DNA from: Pseudomonas sp. efr-133-TYG-5
GTDB lineage: Bacteria > Pseudomonadota > Gammaproteobacteria > Pseudomonadales > Pseudomonadaceae
NCBI RefSeq assembly: GCF_030209175.1
Contig: NZ_JARVSM010000001.1
Location: 248,001-312,000 of the forward strand
Direction of reading: 5' to 3'
DNA: 64,000 nucleotides
Shown here: positions 27,681 to 37,229 of the stretch, in pieces
Layout of the letters: the number at the start of each line of letters is the position of its first letter
Numbering within the stretch: the first letter of the stretch is position 1
The notes under the pieces: model-generated
What the model was told of the DNA's origin: nothing
The model's input: the letters and a program-made list of their open reading frames with translations, nothing else
Databases searched by the model: none
Position numbers and translations under genes: made by a program

Positions 27681-28612
27681 CGCCGCCGGCCGGCGCTTTT
27701 GCCAAGTTCGGCGCGCAGTTGCGCGTGTGCCTCTTCGGCAGTGCTGAACATCATCAGCGGCACCTGGCTGCGGCGCAGCAATGTGGCGACATCCTTGAGC
27801 CGGCCGCCGAGGTAATCCCCCAGCGGTTGGTGCACGCTGCGTTTTTCCACCGCCAGTTCCACCTGCAGTTGCCCTTGGGTGACCAGCAGACGGCCATCGC
27901 TGGGCAGCTGCAAGGCCAGCGGATCGTAGACTTGCAGGGCGATCACGTCGTTGTGCGCAGCCAGTTGCCGCATCAGTTGCAAGGTGCGCTCGCCGGCCCC
28001 GGCGAAATCGCTGACGATGCACAGCAAATGGTCGTGCCCGGCCAGCGCCAGGCAACGCTGCAAGACCTTGTCCAGTTGATCCTCGTCTTCGGCATCGCGG
28101 TTACCGGCATTCAGTGCCTGGTTCTGAGCAGTGATGCGGCTGAGCAGGGCTTCCACGCGTTTACGACTGCGCAACGGTGCAACCGCATCGATCCGCGCGT
28201 CGTTGAACACCAGCCCGCCAACCCGGTCGCCGGCGTTGAATACCATCCATGCGGCCAGTGCGGCCAGCTCGGCGGCCAGCGCGGATTTGAAGCTGCGCTG
28301 CGAGCCGAAGAACATCGACATGCGCTGATCGACCACGATCAACGCCGGGCGGTCGCGCTCTTCGGTGAACGTGCGCACCACCGGTTTGCCGGTGCGCAGC
28401 GAGGCGCGCCAGTCGAGGTGGCGCAGGTCGTCTCCCGGCTGGTAACGGCGCAACTCATCGAAGTTCAAGCCGCGACCGCGCAGGCGCGAGGCATGGTTGC
28501 CGGCGAGGATGCTGCCGCGCGGCTGGCGGGCGAGGAAACTCAGGTCGCGGGCCTTGAACTCAAGGGCCATCAATTGCGCCAGGGATACATAGACCAGGCC
28601 GTCGCTGTTCAC
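27677..28612 (-). CDS. DUF58 domain protein
   Basis: This 311-residue protein carries the DUF58 signature LRRYQPGDDLRHLDWRASLR, followed by KPVVRTFTEERDRPALIVVDQRMSM, a degenerate VWA-like fold. DUF58 proteins regularly sit between MoxR and VWA genes and are thought to act as their cytoplasmic adaptors. The start is GTG 28612, overlapping the MoxR stop (GTGA); the stop overlaps the DUF4381 ATG. It therefore belongs to a tightly coupled chain. Confidence 0.93.
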   Translation of the reverse strand: MNSDGLVYVSLAQLMALEFKARDLSFLARQPRGSILAGNHASRLRGRGLNFDELRRYQPGDDLRHLDWRASLRTGKPVVRTFTEERDRPALIVVDQRMSMFFGSQRSFKSALAAELAALAAWMVFNAGDRVGGLVFNDARIDAVAPLRSRKRVEALLSRITAQNQALNAGNRDAEDEDQLDKVLQRCLALAGHDHLLCIVSDFAGAGERTLQLMRQLAAHNDVIALQVYDPLALQLPSDGRLLVTQGQLQVELAVEKRSVHQPLGDYLGGRLKDVATLLRRSQVPLMMFSTAEEAHAQLRAELGKSAGRRR

Positions 28613-29589
28613 GCCGGAATCGCCACTTTATCGAGCAGGCGGTCAAGCACCTGATCGGCACTGACCCCGTCGGCCACTGCGTCATAGCTCAGTTGCAGGC
28701 GATGGCGCAGCACCGGATGCACCACGGCCCGGACGTTGTCCGGCGAGACAAAATCCTGGCCCTGCAACCAGGCATCGGCGCGGGCGCAACGATCCAGGCC
28801 GATGCCGCCACGCGGGCTGGCGCCAATGGCGATCCAGCGTGCAAGGTCGTCGTCGTAGTCCACCGGGTGGCGGGTGGCGTTGATCAGGTCGATCAGGTAG
28901 CGGTCGATGGCCGGGGACACATGCACCGCGCTGACTTCCTTGCGGGCAGCGAAAATCACCTCCTGGGGCAGACTGAACGCCTTGGCCGGCAGGGTGCTCG
29001 CGCCCTGGGCAAACTCTTCGGCGCGCAACAGCCGCAGCACCTGGCTCTCGTCGTCGGCGCTGGGGTAATCGAGCAGGACTTTCATCAGGAAACGGTCCAT
29101 CTGCGCTTCCGGCAACGGGTAGGTGCCTTCCTGTTCGATCGGGTTCTGCGTGGCGATCACGATGAACAACTCCGGCAAGGCGTGGCTGGTGCCCGCTACG
29201 GTGATCTGCCGTTCTTCCATGGCTTCGAGCAGCGCCGCCTGCACCTTGGCCGGCGCGCGGTTGATTTCGTCGGCGAGAATCAGGTTGCCGAACAGTGGGC
29301 CCTGCTGGAAACGGATCTCGTTCTGCCCGGCGACCTGATGCAGCACCTCGGCCCCGGTGACGTCCGACGGCAGCAGGTCGGGGGTGAACTGGATGCGACT
29401 CATCTTTGCATCGAGATGTTTGGCCAGGGCTTTGACCGTGCGGGTTTTGGCCAGCCCCGGCAGGCTTTCCAGCAGCAGGTGCCCGTTGGCCAGCAGGCCA
29501 AGGAGGATCTGCCGGATGACCTGATCCTGGCCGAGTACCGCTTCGGCGATGCTGGCTTGCAGGGCGTTGAGGTCGGTGAGTGCGGTCAT
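28609..29589 (-). CDS. MoxR-family AAA+ ATPase
   Basis: This 326-residue AAA+ ATPase has the MoxR Walker A LLLESLPGLAKTR (Gly45-Leu-Ala-Lys-Thr), Walker B LILADEINRAP (Asp107, Glu108), sensor 1 IVIATQNPIEQEGTYPLPEAQ with the arginine finger region MDRFLMKV, and a C-terminal lid. MoxR proteins use ATP to help assemble or metallate partner proteins together with VWA proteins. AAGGA precedes ATG 29589. It lies 22 nt after the barrel-protein gene at 29612-30562 and is coupled to DUF58. Confidence 0.94.
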   Translation of the reverse strand: MTALTDLNALQASIAEAVLGQDQVIRQILLGLLANGHLLLESLPGLAKTRTVKALAKHLDAKMSRIQFTPDLLPSDVTGAEVLHQVAGQNEIRFQQGPLFGNLILADEINRAPAKVQAALLEAMEERQITVAGTSHALPELFIVIATQNPIEQEGTYPLPEAQMDRFLMKVLLDYPSADDESQVLRLLRAEEFAQGASTLPAKAFSLPQEVIFAARKEVSAVHVSPAIDRYLIDLINATRHPVDYDDDLARWIAIGASPRGGIGLDRCARADAWLQGQDFVSPDNVRAVVHPVLRHRLQLSYDAVADGVSADQVLDRLLDKVAIPA

Positions 29590-29611
29590 GAGACAGTCCT
29601 TTGTGGCCGGT

Positions 29612-30562
29612 CTAGAAAAACGCCAGGGTCATGTTGATGGCAACGCCATTGCCCTCGGGGCGGTTCTTGGTGTCGAACTCCGGCACCCAGCGCGCACTGA
29701 TATTGGCCTGGGCGTCGGCGAATTTTCCGGCCCAGGCGACCACCGGCCCGGCGCCGACCGAGCGGCCACGGAAGCCATTCAGGCTGTCGGCGGTCTGCCC
29801 CTTGTCGTCGCTGACCTGCTGGATATAGCCGGCTGCCAGGCCGGCGCTCCAGCCGCTGCCGAAGCCGTGGGTCCACAAGGCATCGAGGGTGAAGATGTTG
29901 CCGTTGCGGTAATCGGTGGCGGTGTTTTCGGTGTAGAACTCCAGGCCACTGGACAGGGTGAATTCACCTCCCTTGCCGTCCAGATGGGTGAAGGCCACGG
30001 TGGGCATGAACGTGTAGTTGTTCTGCCCCGGGTTGGCCAGGCGATTGTCGTTGTAGGCGCCGGTCGGCACGTAGATCGGCAGGGAGAACGCGATGTGGTT
30101 CAACTCATCGAAGTGGTAGCCGGCGGCAATCGGAGTGACCAGCGCGTCGGCGAACTGGGTTCCGGAATCGCTGGTGCCGAGGGTGCGTCCGCGCGGACCG
30201 GTGATCGCTGCGTCAATGTCGGTGTACTGCAGCGGAACGCCGATGGCCGAGGCGAAGTTCCAGGGGCCTTTGCCGGTGTCCCAGATGTGCGTCAGGTTGG
30301 TCATGGTGTAGGAGACTTTCATGTCGATCCCGGCACTGACCTCACCGGAAATCGGCGCGCCGCGACTGCCCTTGAGCGATCCGTCGTACCAGATGCTGGT
30401 CACCGAGACTACCCAGCCCGGTTCGGGCGGGATGATCCCGGCGTTGGAATACACCTGCTGCCCGGTGATCGGCCGGCCCACGCCACCCTCGGCTGCATAG
30501 AGTTGAGTACTGCCGATCATGCACAGCGCCAGCAGCGGACGCACAACGTAAGGCTTGACCAT
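29612..30562 (-). CDS. outer-membrane channel-like protein (Phenol_MetA_deg/SphA-like)
   Basis: This 316-residue protein has a signal peptide (about residues 1-23, ending QLYAAE) and a beta-barrel body with alternating strands: GWVVSVTSIWYDGS, IDMKVSYTMTNL, WNFASAIGVPLQYTD. It ends with Phe (ALAFF). It resembles the Phenol_MetA_deg/SphA-like family of putative outer-membrane transporters for aromatic or amphipathic compounds. ATG 30562 follows GGAGCC; a GTG precedes it by one codon. Substrate unknown. It lies between a DUF1254 gene and moxR with short gaps. Confidence 0.78.
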   Translation of the reverse strand: MVKPYVVRPLLALCMIGSTQLYAAEGGVGRPITGQQVYSNAGIIPPEPGWVVSVTSIWYDGSLKGSRGAPISGEVSAGIDMKVSYTMTNLTHIWDTGKGPWNFASAIGVPLQYTDIDAAITGPRGRTLGTSDSGTQFADALVTPIAAGYHFDELNHIAFSLPIYVPTGAYNDNRLANPGQNNYTFMPTVAFTHLDGKGGEFTLSSGLEFYTENTATDYRNGNIFTLDALWTHGFGSGWSAGLAAGYIQQVSDDKGQTADSLNGFRGRSVGAGPVVAWAGKFADAQANISARWVPEFDTKNRPEGNGVAINMTLAFF

Positions 30563-30574
30563 CACTGGCTCCGT

Positions 30575-31978
30575 TTATTGCTTTGAGTTGACCGGGGTGA
30601 GCAGCGGCATTTTCCATTCGCCGCTGGCCACCTCCGGTTTCGGCAGGTACAGGCGCAGCACGCCGTAGAACGGGCCGTTCGGGGCTGGCAGCCAGTTCGC
30701 CTGTTTGTCCTTGCCGGGGTTTTTGTGTTGCACGTACAGGGTCAGGCCGCCGTCGGCATCGCGTTGCAGATCCGCGAGCATTCGCGAGTTGATCAGGTAG
30801 CGATTGAGCACATTGGCCACGAGCAATTTGCTCTTGCCGTCGTACATCGTCAGCGACCAGAACGCTTCCGCAGGGGGCAAAGCGTCTTTGGCGAAGTGCA
30901 GGGTGTAGTCGTGTTTCGCCGCATCGACCGGCTGGCCGTCCTTGTCGACGAAATAGCCGATGTAGTTCGCTTCTTCGGCGGAGTTGCCGAAGATGCCCAT
31001 GTTGGCGCCGGCGTAGCGATACAGGTAGTTGCCCTTGAGATGATCGCGAGTGCCGAAGAGGTCGCCGCTGCTGACCTCATGCGTATCGACCTTGTCCTTC
31101 TTGAACGCGGCGAACTCGGCCTTGGCGTCGCTGATGCCATCCTCCAGGGCCTTGCGCTGTTCCGGGCTGAGCTTTTGCAGATCGAACGGCTGGCCACTGC
31201 CGATGCCGATCTTGGCGAAGCGGGCGAGCAGGTCTTTCTCGACATCCTGCGGCGGGGTGAAGGCGAGCATGAAGTTCAGGTAGCGGAACAGGTCCGGGGT
31301 TTCGCTCATGGTCGGCGTCGGTTTCGGCCAACTGACCTTCGGTGCTGGCGCCGGGGCTTGCTGTTTCACGTAGTGACTCAGCGGCTCGACCTTGTAGCCT
31401 TTCTGGATCTGCCTGACCTTGCCCAGGTCCTTGTCATCGAACAGCTGGGTGCGATACAGCGCGTACGTGATGTTGCTTTCGCTGCGCACCAGGCGATCGA
31501 TATTCAGCGGTTGCTGACCCTGCCATTGCGGCCCGGCAATCATGAAGTGACCGCCATTGTTGCCGGTGCTGCGGGTGCCCAGGTAGGCGAAGTTCTGCGT
31601 GTAGGCATCGATCAGTTGCACCGAGTAATAGCGATGCTCCTCGATGGGCGGCAGGGTCAGTACCAGCGGCTCGGTGCGCAGGTCCATCCAGACGAACGAG
31701 TAGGGCGTGTCGGCGTTCGGCGTGACGAACGCGGTGTCCTTGGCCGTGAAAGCCTTCGCCGTGTTGCCGATCTGGTTCAACGGAGCCTTGTAATTGGGGC
31801 TTTTGCTGTCGATGGCCTGGGTGTAGAGGGTCTTGTACATCTCCACCACCGGAAAACCGTACAGGTAGGCTTCTTTGGCAATGCCGCGGGCTTCCTCGGG
31901 GCTGGCGCTGAAATCGGCCCAGGCGCTGCCGCTCAAGGCCAGGGTCACGGTGCTTAGCAGCAGATGGCGTGTGTTCAT
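30575..31978 (-). CDS. exported DUF1254/DUF1214 protein
   Basis: This 467-residue protein has a signal peptide (1-21, SGSAWA). It then has a DUF1254 domain (EAYLYGFPVVEMYKTLY to YALYRTQLF, with FVTPNADTPYSFVWMDLRTEPLVL) and a C-terminal DUF1214 domain (YTLHFAKDALPPAEAFWSLTMYDGKSKLLVANVLNRYLI). These beta-rich periplasmic proteins have no assigned activity. AAGGA precedes ATG 31978. It follows the second DUF1254 gene after 12 nt and is probably a paralogue of it. Confidence 0.9.
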   Translation of the reverse strand: MNTRHLLLSTVTLALSGSAWADFSASPEEARGIAKEAYLYGFPVVEMYKTLYTQAIDSKSPNYKAPLNQIGNTAKAFTAKDTAFVTPNADTPYSFVWMDLRTEPLVLTLPPIEEHRYYSVQLIDAYTQNFAYLGTRSTGNNGGHFMIAGPQWQGQQPLNIDRLVRSESNITYALYRTQLFDDKDLGKVRQIQKGYKVEPLSHYVKQQAPAPAPKVSWPKPTPTMSETPDLFRYLNFMLAFTPPQDVEKDLLARFAKIGIGSGQPFDLQKLSPEQRKALEDGISDAKAEFAAFKKDKVDTHEVSSGDLFGTRDHLKGNYLYRYAGANMGIFGNSAEEANYIGYFVDKDGQPVDAAKHDYTLHFAKDALPPAEAFWSLTMYDGKSKLLVANVLNRYLINSRMLADLQRDADGGLTLYVQHKNPGKDKQANWLPAPNGPFYGVLRLYLPKPEVASGEWKMPLLTPVNSKQ

Positions 31979-31990
31979 GGTGCGTCCTTG

Positions 31991-33442
31991 TCAGGGCTCG
32001 ACGGTGATGTCGTCGAGTTTCCAGCTCTTGTCGAAATAGGCTTCGGTTGGCGCGTACAGGCGGAAATAGCTGAACCAGTGCTTGCCGGGCAGGGTTTGCA
32101 CCCAGTTGTTCTCGAAGCCCTTGGGCGCGGCAGGGCCGAAATACAGGTCCACCGAGCCGTCGGGGTTTTTCTTCAGATCCTGGCGCGAGGACAGGTCGGC
32201 CTTGCGTTGCGGGTTATCGATCAGGCAACGGCTGTCGATGTCGTACACCGTCATCGACCAGAACTGTTTGGCCGGCGGATTGGCACCGACGTGCAGGCGA
32301 TAGTTCTTGCCGCCGTCGAGCCAGTCGCCCTTGGCGTCGGTGTAGGCGCCGAGGTAGGTCTGGCCCAGCCCCGGCGTCTTCGACACCATGCCCTTGGTGT
32401 TGGTGACTGCTTCATAGAACCACGCGCTGCGCTCCCACAATTGGTCGTAGTAGGCGACCCGCTGCGACGGTTCGGCGATGTTCAGCACCGTGTCCCAATG
32501 CCGGTCCGGCCAGTACTGGGCGTCGGGAAAACGCTTGGCGAAGGTATTGGCCTTGGCGATCAGCTCGCCGACCTGCGCACCTTGCTCCAGGGCCTGGCGC
32601 TGCTGGGTGTTGGGGTTGAAGGGCTTGTCCTTCTCGATGCCGAGGCTGGCGAGCATGGCCATATAGAAGCGGTCGCGTTCGTTGACCGGCTCTTTCTGGA
32701 TGATCTGGTGCAGACGCTCCCAGTAGGCGATGCCGCGTGGCTGCGTGCCCGACCAGGCCTTGCCGCCCGGTGACAGCAGGCGGGTCTGGCTCGGCTCGGC
32801 ACGCTGGGCATAGGGGTACATCTTGAATTTCTCGACCAGCGCCTTGCCCTTGGCGGGATCCGGGTCGAGCACGCGAAAACCGACCAGCACGTTCATCGTC
32901 TCGGACTTGGCCAGGTAGTATTTACCGGCATCCGCAGGTGGCTCGGCGCCCGGCGGCAGGACCAGGTACTTGCCGCCCTGGCCCTTGTCCGGACCGGTCT
33001 GGCCCATGTCGATGATTGCTCGTTGCCAGAAGTCACCGATGCCGCCAGCGGTCGGCCCCGGGGGCAGTTCGATCACCAGTGGCCCGGTTTCGCTGAGGTC
33101 GACGAAACCGAGGATGTACGGGGTGGTGGCATTGGCGGTGATGACGCCAAGTTTGTCTTCGTAGCTGTTGAGCACCATCAGGTCGCCGCTGCGGGCGCCG
33201 AGCTTGGCGCGGAACTCGTCCTGCCACTGGGCGTAGGACACCAGCGGCAAGGCCCACAGATAACTCTGCGTGGCCTGCTGGAAATCCAGTTCGGCATAGA
33301 GTTTGGCAATCGATTCATGGGCGGGCAATTCGCCCTCCATGGCGATCTTGCCGATCCGCGTGTCGAGGTCCTGGGCGCCGACGCCACAACTGACGAACAT
33401 GGTCATCAGGCTGAAACCGGCGGCGCGAAGAGCACAATGCAT
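31991..33442 (-). CDS. exported DUF1254/DUF1214 protein (second copy)
   Basis: This 483-residue protein has a signal peptide (about 1-23, ending GVGA). A DUF1254 region follows (YLWALPLVSYAQWQDEF, ANATTPYILGFVDLSETGPLVIELPPG) and a DUF1214 region (YRLHVGANPPAKQFWSMTVYDIDSRCLI, VDLYFGPAAPKGFENNWVQT). Similarity to the adjacent DUF1254 protein suggests an old duplication. AAGGA precedes ATG 33442. It is 10 nt from the upstream barrel gene and 12 nt from the next gene. Confidence 0.9.
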   Translation of the reverse strand: MHCALRAAGFSLMTMFVSCGVGAQDLDTRIGKIAMEGELPAHESIAKLYAELDFQQATQSYLWALPLVSYAQWQDEFRAKLGARSGDLMVLNSYEDKLGVITANATTPYILGFVDLSETGPLVIELPPGPTAGGIGDFWQRAIIDMGQTGPDKGQGGKYLVLPPGAEPPADAGKYYLAKSETMNVLVGFRVLDPDPAKGKALVEKFKMYPYAQRAEPSQTRLLSPGGKAWSGTQPRGIAYWERLHQIIQKEPVNERDRFYMAMLASLGIEKDKPFNPNTQQRQALEQGAQVGELIAKANTFAKRFPDAQYWPDRHWDTVLNIAEPSQRVAYYDQLWERSAWFYEAVTNTKGMVSKTPGLGQTYLGAYTDAKGDWLDGGKNYRLHVGANPPAKQFWSMTVYDIDSRCLIDNPQRKADLSSRQDLKKNPDGSVDLYFGPAAPKGFENNWVQTLPGKHWFSYFRLYAPTEAYFDKSWKLDDITVEP

Positions 33443-33452
33443 GGCGATGTCC

Positions 33453-34244
33453 TTATTTTCCGAACGTGACGTTGAGCCCGGCGAACAGCGTGAACTGCGG
33501 CACGCCGTCGCCTTTGCGCTCGACGGTCCATTGCGGCTCGATGAAGGCGTTGAGGATGTTGCTGCCGCCCTTCCAGGCCTTGCCGACACCGAGGCCGACA
33601 GGGATGTAGTGCGTGTCGTTTTTCAGGTCGAACGTCCAGGTGCCGGTGGAACGCAGGTACCAGCCCTTGGGCAGGTTATGAATGATGAACGGCTGCAGGG
33701 TCGCCGTTTCGACGTGAGCGTGGTCGTGATCGCCGGCGAACGAGCTCTGGTATTGCACCAACGCCCCGAGCAGACCGCGTGGCGACGCATCGATGGCCAC
33801 GGCGGCCAGGCCGGCCTGCCATTTGCCGGTGCCCAGCTCGTCCTCGGCGGCGGTCGGCGCGGTGATCTGCGGGCCGATGCCCAGCTGCACGCCGTCGGTC
33901 TTGAGCAGGAAGATGTCGAACAGGTTGAGATCGCCGATGCCGGTGCTGTAGCCACCGTGCGGATCGGGGCGGGTGCTGACGGGCAGGGTGGCGCGCAACA
34001 GTTGTGGCACCCCGATAAATTCCCCCGGTGCGACGGGCAAGGTGCCGCGCAGCAGGGCATCGTTGGTGTGCAGGTTGCTGTCGAACAGTCTGGGCGTGTA
34101 GTAATCCTGCAGGTTGGCGCCGGGCGCCAGGTTGAGCGGGTTGTTACTTTTATTGGCCGTGTCGGCGTTATCCGCCTGAGCACACAGCAGGGGTGTCAGC
34201 GAGCTCGCCAACAAGAGGGCGTGGATCCCCATTTTATTCGACAT
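33453..34244 (-). CDS. outer-membrane beta-barrel-like protein, first gene of the unit
   Basis: This 263-residue protein has a signal peptide (about 1-24, ending LLCAQA) and a barrel-like body (GIGDLNLFDIFLLKTDGVQLGIGPQITAP, YLRSTGTWTFDLKND, FTLFAGLNVTFGK) similar to the Phenol_MetA_deg group. GGGGAAT lies just before ATG 34244. As the first gene it probably follows the operon promoter. The upstream 225 bp contain a perfect palindrome but no promoter I can name with confidence. Confidence 0.75.
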   Translation of the reverse strand: MSNKMGIHALLLASSLTPLLCAQADNADTANKSNNPLNLAPGANLQDYYTPRLFDSNLHTNDALLRGTLPVAPGEFIGVPQLLRATLPVSTRPDPHGGYSTGIGDLNLFDIFLLKTDGVQLGIGPQITAPTAAEDELGTGKWQAGLAAVAIDASPRGLLGALVQYQSSFAGDHDHAHVETATLQPFIIHNLPKGWYLRSTGTWTFDLKNDTHYIPVGLGVGKAWKGGSNILNAFIEPQWTVERKGDGVPQFTLFAGLNVTFGK

Positions 34245-34375
34245 GATTCCCCGGTTCCCTGGTGGCTCACTGGACGACTTGGCACTTGCTGGCCGTTACT
34301 GCGTAATCCCTTTCTTATCAAGCCTGTAGGACACGTCCGTTTGAAGCTAGCAGCAAATCGGGGGTTATCCAGTCG

Positions 34376-34391
34376 AAAGAATTAATTCTTT
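34376..34391. promoter_or_regulatory. perfect 16-bp palindrome, candidate operator
   Basis: AAAGAATTAATTCTTT is a perfect AT-rich palindrome, 132 bp upstream of the first gene of the MoxR/sulfatase unit. It stands out in a GC-rich background. It could be an operator for a dimeric regulator; the regulator is not known. Confidence 0.35.
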
Positions 34392-34430
34392 GGTTTTGTG
34401 TACAACCTCGCAGAATGCCTGTGGAGGGGG

Positions 34431-34453
34431 TGGAGCTGCCTGGCGCAGCTCCA
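34431..34453 (-). terminator. hairpin downstream of the YCII-like gene
   Basis: TGGAGCTGC and GCAGCTCCA form a 9-bp stem with a 5-nt loop, 16 bp past the stop of the YCII-like gene on the minus strand. It lacks a clear T-tract. Confidence 0.5.
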
Positions 34454-34469
34454 GAAGTGCCGGGCTGTT

Positions 34470-34895
34470 CTAGCGGTTTTTCGATTGCTCGCGAATCCGC
34501 TCTTCCTGTTCACGCAGTTGCGGGGTGAGCTCGGCGCCGAAGTCCTGCGCCGAGAACACCTGGCGAATTTCGATCTCGGCGTCGGTGCCCGGCATCGGGT
34601 TGGGGCAGCGCTTGACCCATTCGATGGCTTCGGCCTTCGACTTCACCTCCCAGATCCAGTAGCCGGCAATCAGCTCCTTGGTTTCGGCGAAGGGGCCGTC
34701 GATCACGCTGCGCTGTTCCCCGGAGAACCGCACGCGCGCGCCTTTACTGCTGGGATGCAGACCGTCGGCTGAGACCAGAATGCCGGCCTTGGCCAGTTCT
34801 TCGTTGTAGTTGCCCATGGCGGTCAGCAGTTCTTCACTGGGCATGACGCCGGCTTCGGACTCTGCGCTGGCTTTTACGATGATCATGAATCGCAT
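34470..34895 (-). CDS. YCII-related (DGPF) protein
   Basis: This 141-residue soluble protein has the YCII-family core: MRFMIIVKAS at the N-terminus, then SVIDGPFAETKELIAGYWIWEVKS containing the DGPF motif. It ends in a charged helical tail. These small ferredoxin-like-fold proteins often pair with ECF sigma factors, but none is adjacent. GGAGATC precedes ATG 34895. Function unknown. The 337-bp gap to tpx holds a 9-bp direct repeat and otherwise nothing I can name. Confidence 0.9.
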   Translation of the reverse strand: MRFMIIVKASAESEAGVMPSEELLTAMGNYNEELAKAGILVSADGLHPSSKGARVRFSGEQRSVIDGPFAETKELIAGYWIWEVKSKAEAIEWVKRCPNPMPGTDAEIEIRQVFSAQDFGAELTPQLREQEERIREQSKNR

Positions 34896-35136
34896 GGTGT
34901 GGATCTCCGCTGGCGGGTGAGTGATTCACTGCATAGTCGAACGAGCCGGGCGTGAATCGACAGGTCTCTGAATAAAAGATGCGGACCCGGGTTTTGACAA
35001 ATGTCGCTTGGATACGGCATGTGTCGGCGATGAGAGGCGCAGATTCGTTGCGTGCGTGTATTCATGAACATCGGCGCGCAATAGGCGAGGGCGGGGCTGT
35101 CAGTGGGGTTGTATCCAGTTTTGTGTGCCGGAGTAT

Positions 35137-35174
35137 GACAATTTCCGTTCAGGCATAGGTCGTAGGACAATTTC
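35137..35174. repeat. direct repeat GACAATTTC upstream of tpx
   Basis: GACAATTTC occurs at 35137-35145 and 35166-35174, start-to-start 29 bp, 60-100 bp before the tpx start. It could be a tandem regulator site; there is no further support. Confidence 0.3.
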
Positions 35175-35232
35175 GTGGTTAACTTCGGCCTCTTGCATGC
35201 TTTCCAACAACGTTAAAAGAAGGACTCCGTTC

Positions 35233-35733
35233 ATGGCTCAAGTCACTCTCAAAGGCAACCCGGTTCAAGTCAACGGCCAGTTGCCACAAGCCGGTTCCAA
35301 GGCGCCAGCCTTTTCCCTGGTTGCCGGCAATCTGTCCGACGTCACCCTGCAGGACTTCGCCGGCAAGCGCAAAGTGCTGAACATCTTCCCAAGTGTCGAC
35401 ACGCCGACCTGCGCGACGTCCGTGCGCAAGTTCAACGCCCAGGCCAACGACATCGCCAACACCGTGGTGCTGTGCATCTCGGCTGACCTGCCGTTCGCCC
35501 AGGCGCGTTTCTGCGGCGCCGAAGGCCTGGAAAACGTCCAGAACCTGTCGACCCTGCGCGGCGCCGAGTTCATCGAGAACTATGGTGTGGCCATCGCCGA
35601 CGGTCCGCTCAAGGGCCTGACCGCCCGTGCCGTGGTGGTGCTGGACGAGAACGATAACGTTCTGTACAGCGAGCTGGTGCCGGAAATCGCCCAGGAGCCG
35701 AACTACGACGCCGCCCTGGCCGTGCTGAAATAA
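35233..35733 (+). CDS. tpx: thiol peroxidase Tpx
   Basis: This 166-residue peroxiredoxin reduces hydroperoxides using thioredoxin. The peroxidatic Cys60 is in [15 protein letters not shown] and the resolving Cys94 in RFCGAEGL, the usual Tpx spacing. [11 protein letters not shown] and [18 protein letters not shown] complete the family pattern. ATG 35233 follows AAGGACTCCG. It is monocistronic with a clear rho-independent terminator. Confidence 0.97.
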   Translation: MAQVTLKGNPVQVNGQLPQAGSKAPAFSLVAGNLSDVTLQDFAGKRKVLNIFPSVDTPTCATSVRKFNAQANDIANTVVLCISADLPFAQARFCGAEGLENVQNLSTLRGAEFIENYGVAIADGPLKGLTARAVVVLDENDNVLYSELVPEIAQEPNYDAALAVLK

Positions 35734-35763
35734 GTGTTCTGAAACAAGCGTTTTACAATTGTT

Positions 35764-35792
35764 AACGGCCTGGCCCTGTCCAGGCCGTTTTC
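35764..35792 (+). terminator. rho-independent terminator of tpx
   Basis: AACGGCCTGG and CCAGGCCGTT pair as a perfect 10-bp stem with loop CCCTGT, followed by TTTC. It starts 30 bp after the tpx stop. Confidence 0.9.
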
Positions 35793-35921
35793 ATTTGTGT
35801 ATCAGTGTTTTGCCTCACACCTTGAAACGTAAGTTGAAGGTAAATTGCCGGTAAATGCGCTTTGCTTAATCCCCACCAGTGCTTATCGTTCAGCCTCCTG
35901 TAAAAGAAGCCCACGCGCCCA

Positions 35922-37229
35922 ATGGTTAATCACTCCATGCAATCGTCCTCCCGTAACTCTCGTCGCTGGCTGCTCAGCCTGCTTGTGCTGCTGGTCATCG
36001 CCGTCCTGTGCTGGAAATTCTGGCCCGCCGGTTCGACCCACAAGGAGGGCGGCGAGAAGGCTGCGGCCGGTCATGCCGGTCGTTCGGGGATGATGCGTCC
36101 GGGCTTCGGCGGTGCGGCAGGTCCCATTCCGGTACGCGTGGCGCCGGCGGTTACCGGGGACTTCCCGCTGTACTACAAGGCGCTCGGTACGGTGACTGCG
36201 CTCAACACCATCAACGTGCGCAGCCGGGTCGGCGGCGAACTGGTGAAGATCTATTTCGAAGAAGGGCAAATGGTCAAGGCCGGCGACCTGCTGGCGGAAA
36301 TCGACCCGCGTCCGTACCAGAACGCCTTGCTCCAGGCCGAAGGTACGCTGCTGCAGAACCAGGCCCAGTTGAAGAATGCCCAGGTCGACGTCCAGCGCTA
36401 TCGCGGCCTGTTCAAGGAAGACAGCATTGCCAAGCAGACCCTGGACACCGCCGAAGCGCTGGTCGGCCAGTACCTCGGCACGGTGAAAACCAATCAGGCG
36501 GCGGTCAACGACGCCAGGCTCAACCTCGAATTCACCAAGATCCGCGCGCCGATTGCCGGCCGCATCGGCCTGCGTCAGCTCGACGTCGGCAACCTGGTGG
36601 CCGCCAACGACACGACGTTCCTCGCGGTCATCACCCAGACCCAGCCGATCAGTGTTGCCTTTACCTTGCCGGAAAACAGCCTGGAAACCGTGCTCGCCCG
36701 TTATCGCAGCGGCGCCAGGCTGCCGGCTGAAGCGTGGGATCGGGGCGATACCAAACTGCAGGCCACCGGCGTCCTGCAAAGCCTCGACAACCAGATCGAC
36801 GTGGCCACCGGCACCCTGAAGTTCAAGGCACGCTACGAAAACCGCGATCAAGCGCTGTTCCCCAATCAGTTCGTCAACGTCCACCTGCTGGCCGACACCC
36901 TCAAAGGCGTCGTGCTGGCGCCGTCCGCCGCCATCCAGTTCGGCACCAACGGCACTTTCGTTTACGCGTTGGACGGCGACAGGAAAGTCACCATTCGCCA
37001 GTTGAAGATCGGCGCCAGCGACGGTACCAACACGGTGGTCACCGAGGGCCTCGCCGCGGGCGATCGCGTGGTGCTGGAAGGCACCGACCGCCTGAAGGAA
37101 GGCAGTGAAGTGGAAGTGGTCAACGACAGCAAGGACGTGCCCACCACCCCGACCGAACACCTGCAAGGCAAAACCGCTGCCACTCCGGCCGATACCGCGG
37201 TCACCGACAAGGCCAAGAAGGGCGCATGA
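35922..37229 (+). CDS. muxA: RND efflux periplasmic adaptor MuxA (MdtA-like)
   Basis: This 435-residue membrane fusion protein links the RND pump to the outer-membrane channel. It has an N-terminal anchor (residues 16-34, [19 protein letters not shown]) and a barrel-sandwich motif ([37 protein letters not shown]). An alpha-hairpin follows ([33 protein letters not shown]), then beta-barrel and membrane-proximal domains with [22 protein letters not shown]. The start is ATG 35922; ATG 35937 is an alternative, as neither has a strong ribosome site. The stop overlaps muxB (ATGA). Gene order adaptor, pump, pump, outer-membrane factor is that of muxABC-opmB (E. coli mdtABC). Confidence 0.93.
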   Translation: MVNHSMQSSSRNSRRWLLSLLVLLVIAVLCWKFWPAGSTHKEGGEKAAAGHAGRSGMMRPGFGGAAGPIPVRVAPAVTGDFPLYYKALGTVTALNTINVRSRVGGELVKIYFEEGQMVKAGDLLAEIDPRPYQNALLQAEGTLLQNQAQLKNAQVDVQRYRGLFKEDSIAKQTLDTAEALVGQYLGTVKTNQAAVNDARLNLEFTKIRAPIAGRIGLRQLDVGNLVAANDTTFLAVITQTQPISVAFTLPENSLETVLARYRSGARLPAEAWDRGDTKLQATGVLQSLDNQIDVATGTLKFKARYENRDQALFPNQFVNVHLLADTLKGVVLAPSAAIQFGTNGTFVYALDGDRKVTIRQLKIGASDGTNTVVTEGLAAGDRVVLEGTDRLKEGSEVEVVNDSKDVPTTPTEHLQGKTAATPADTAVTDKAKKGA

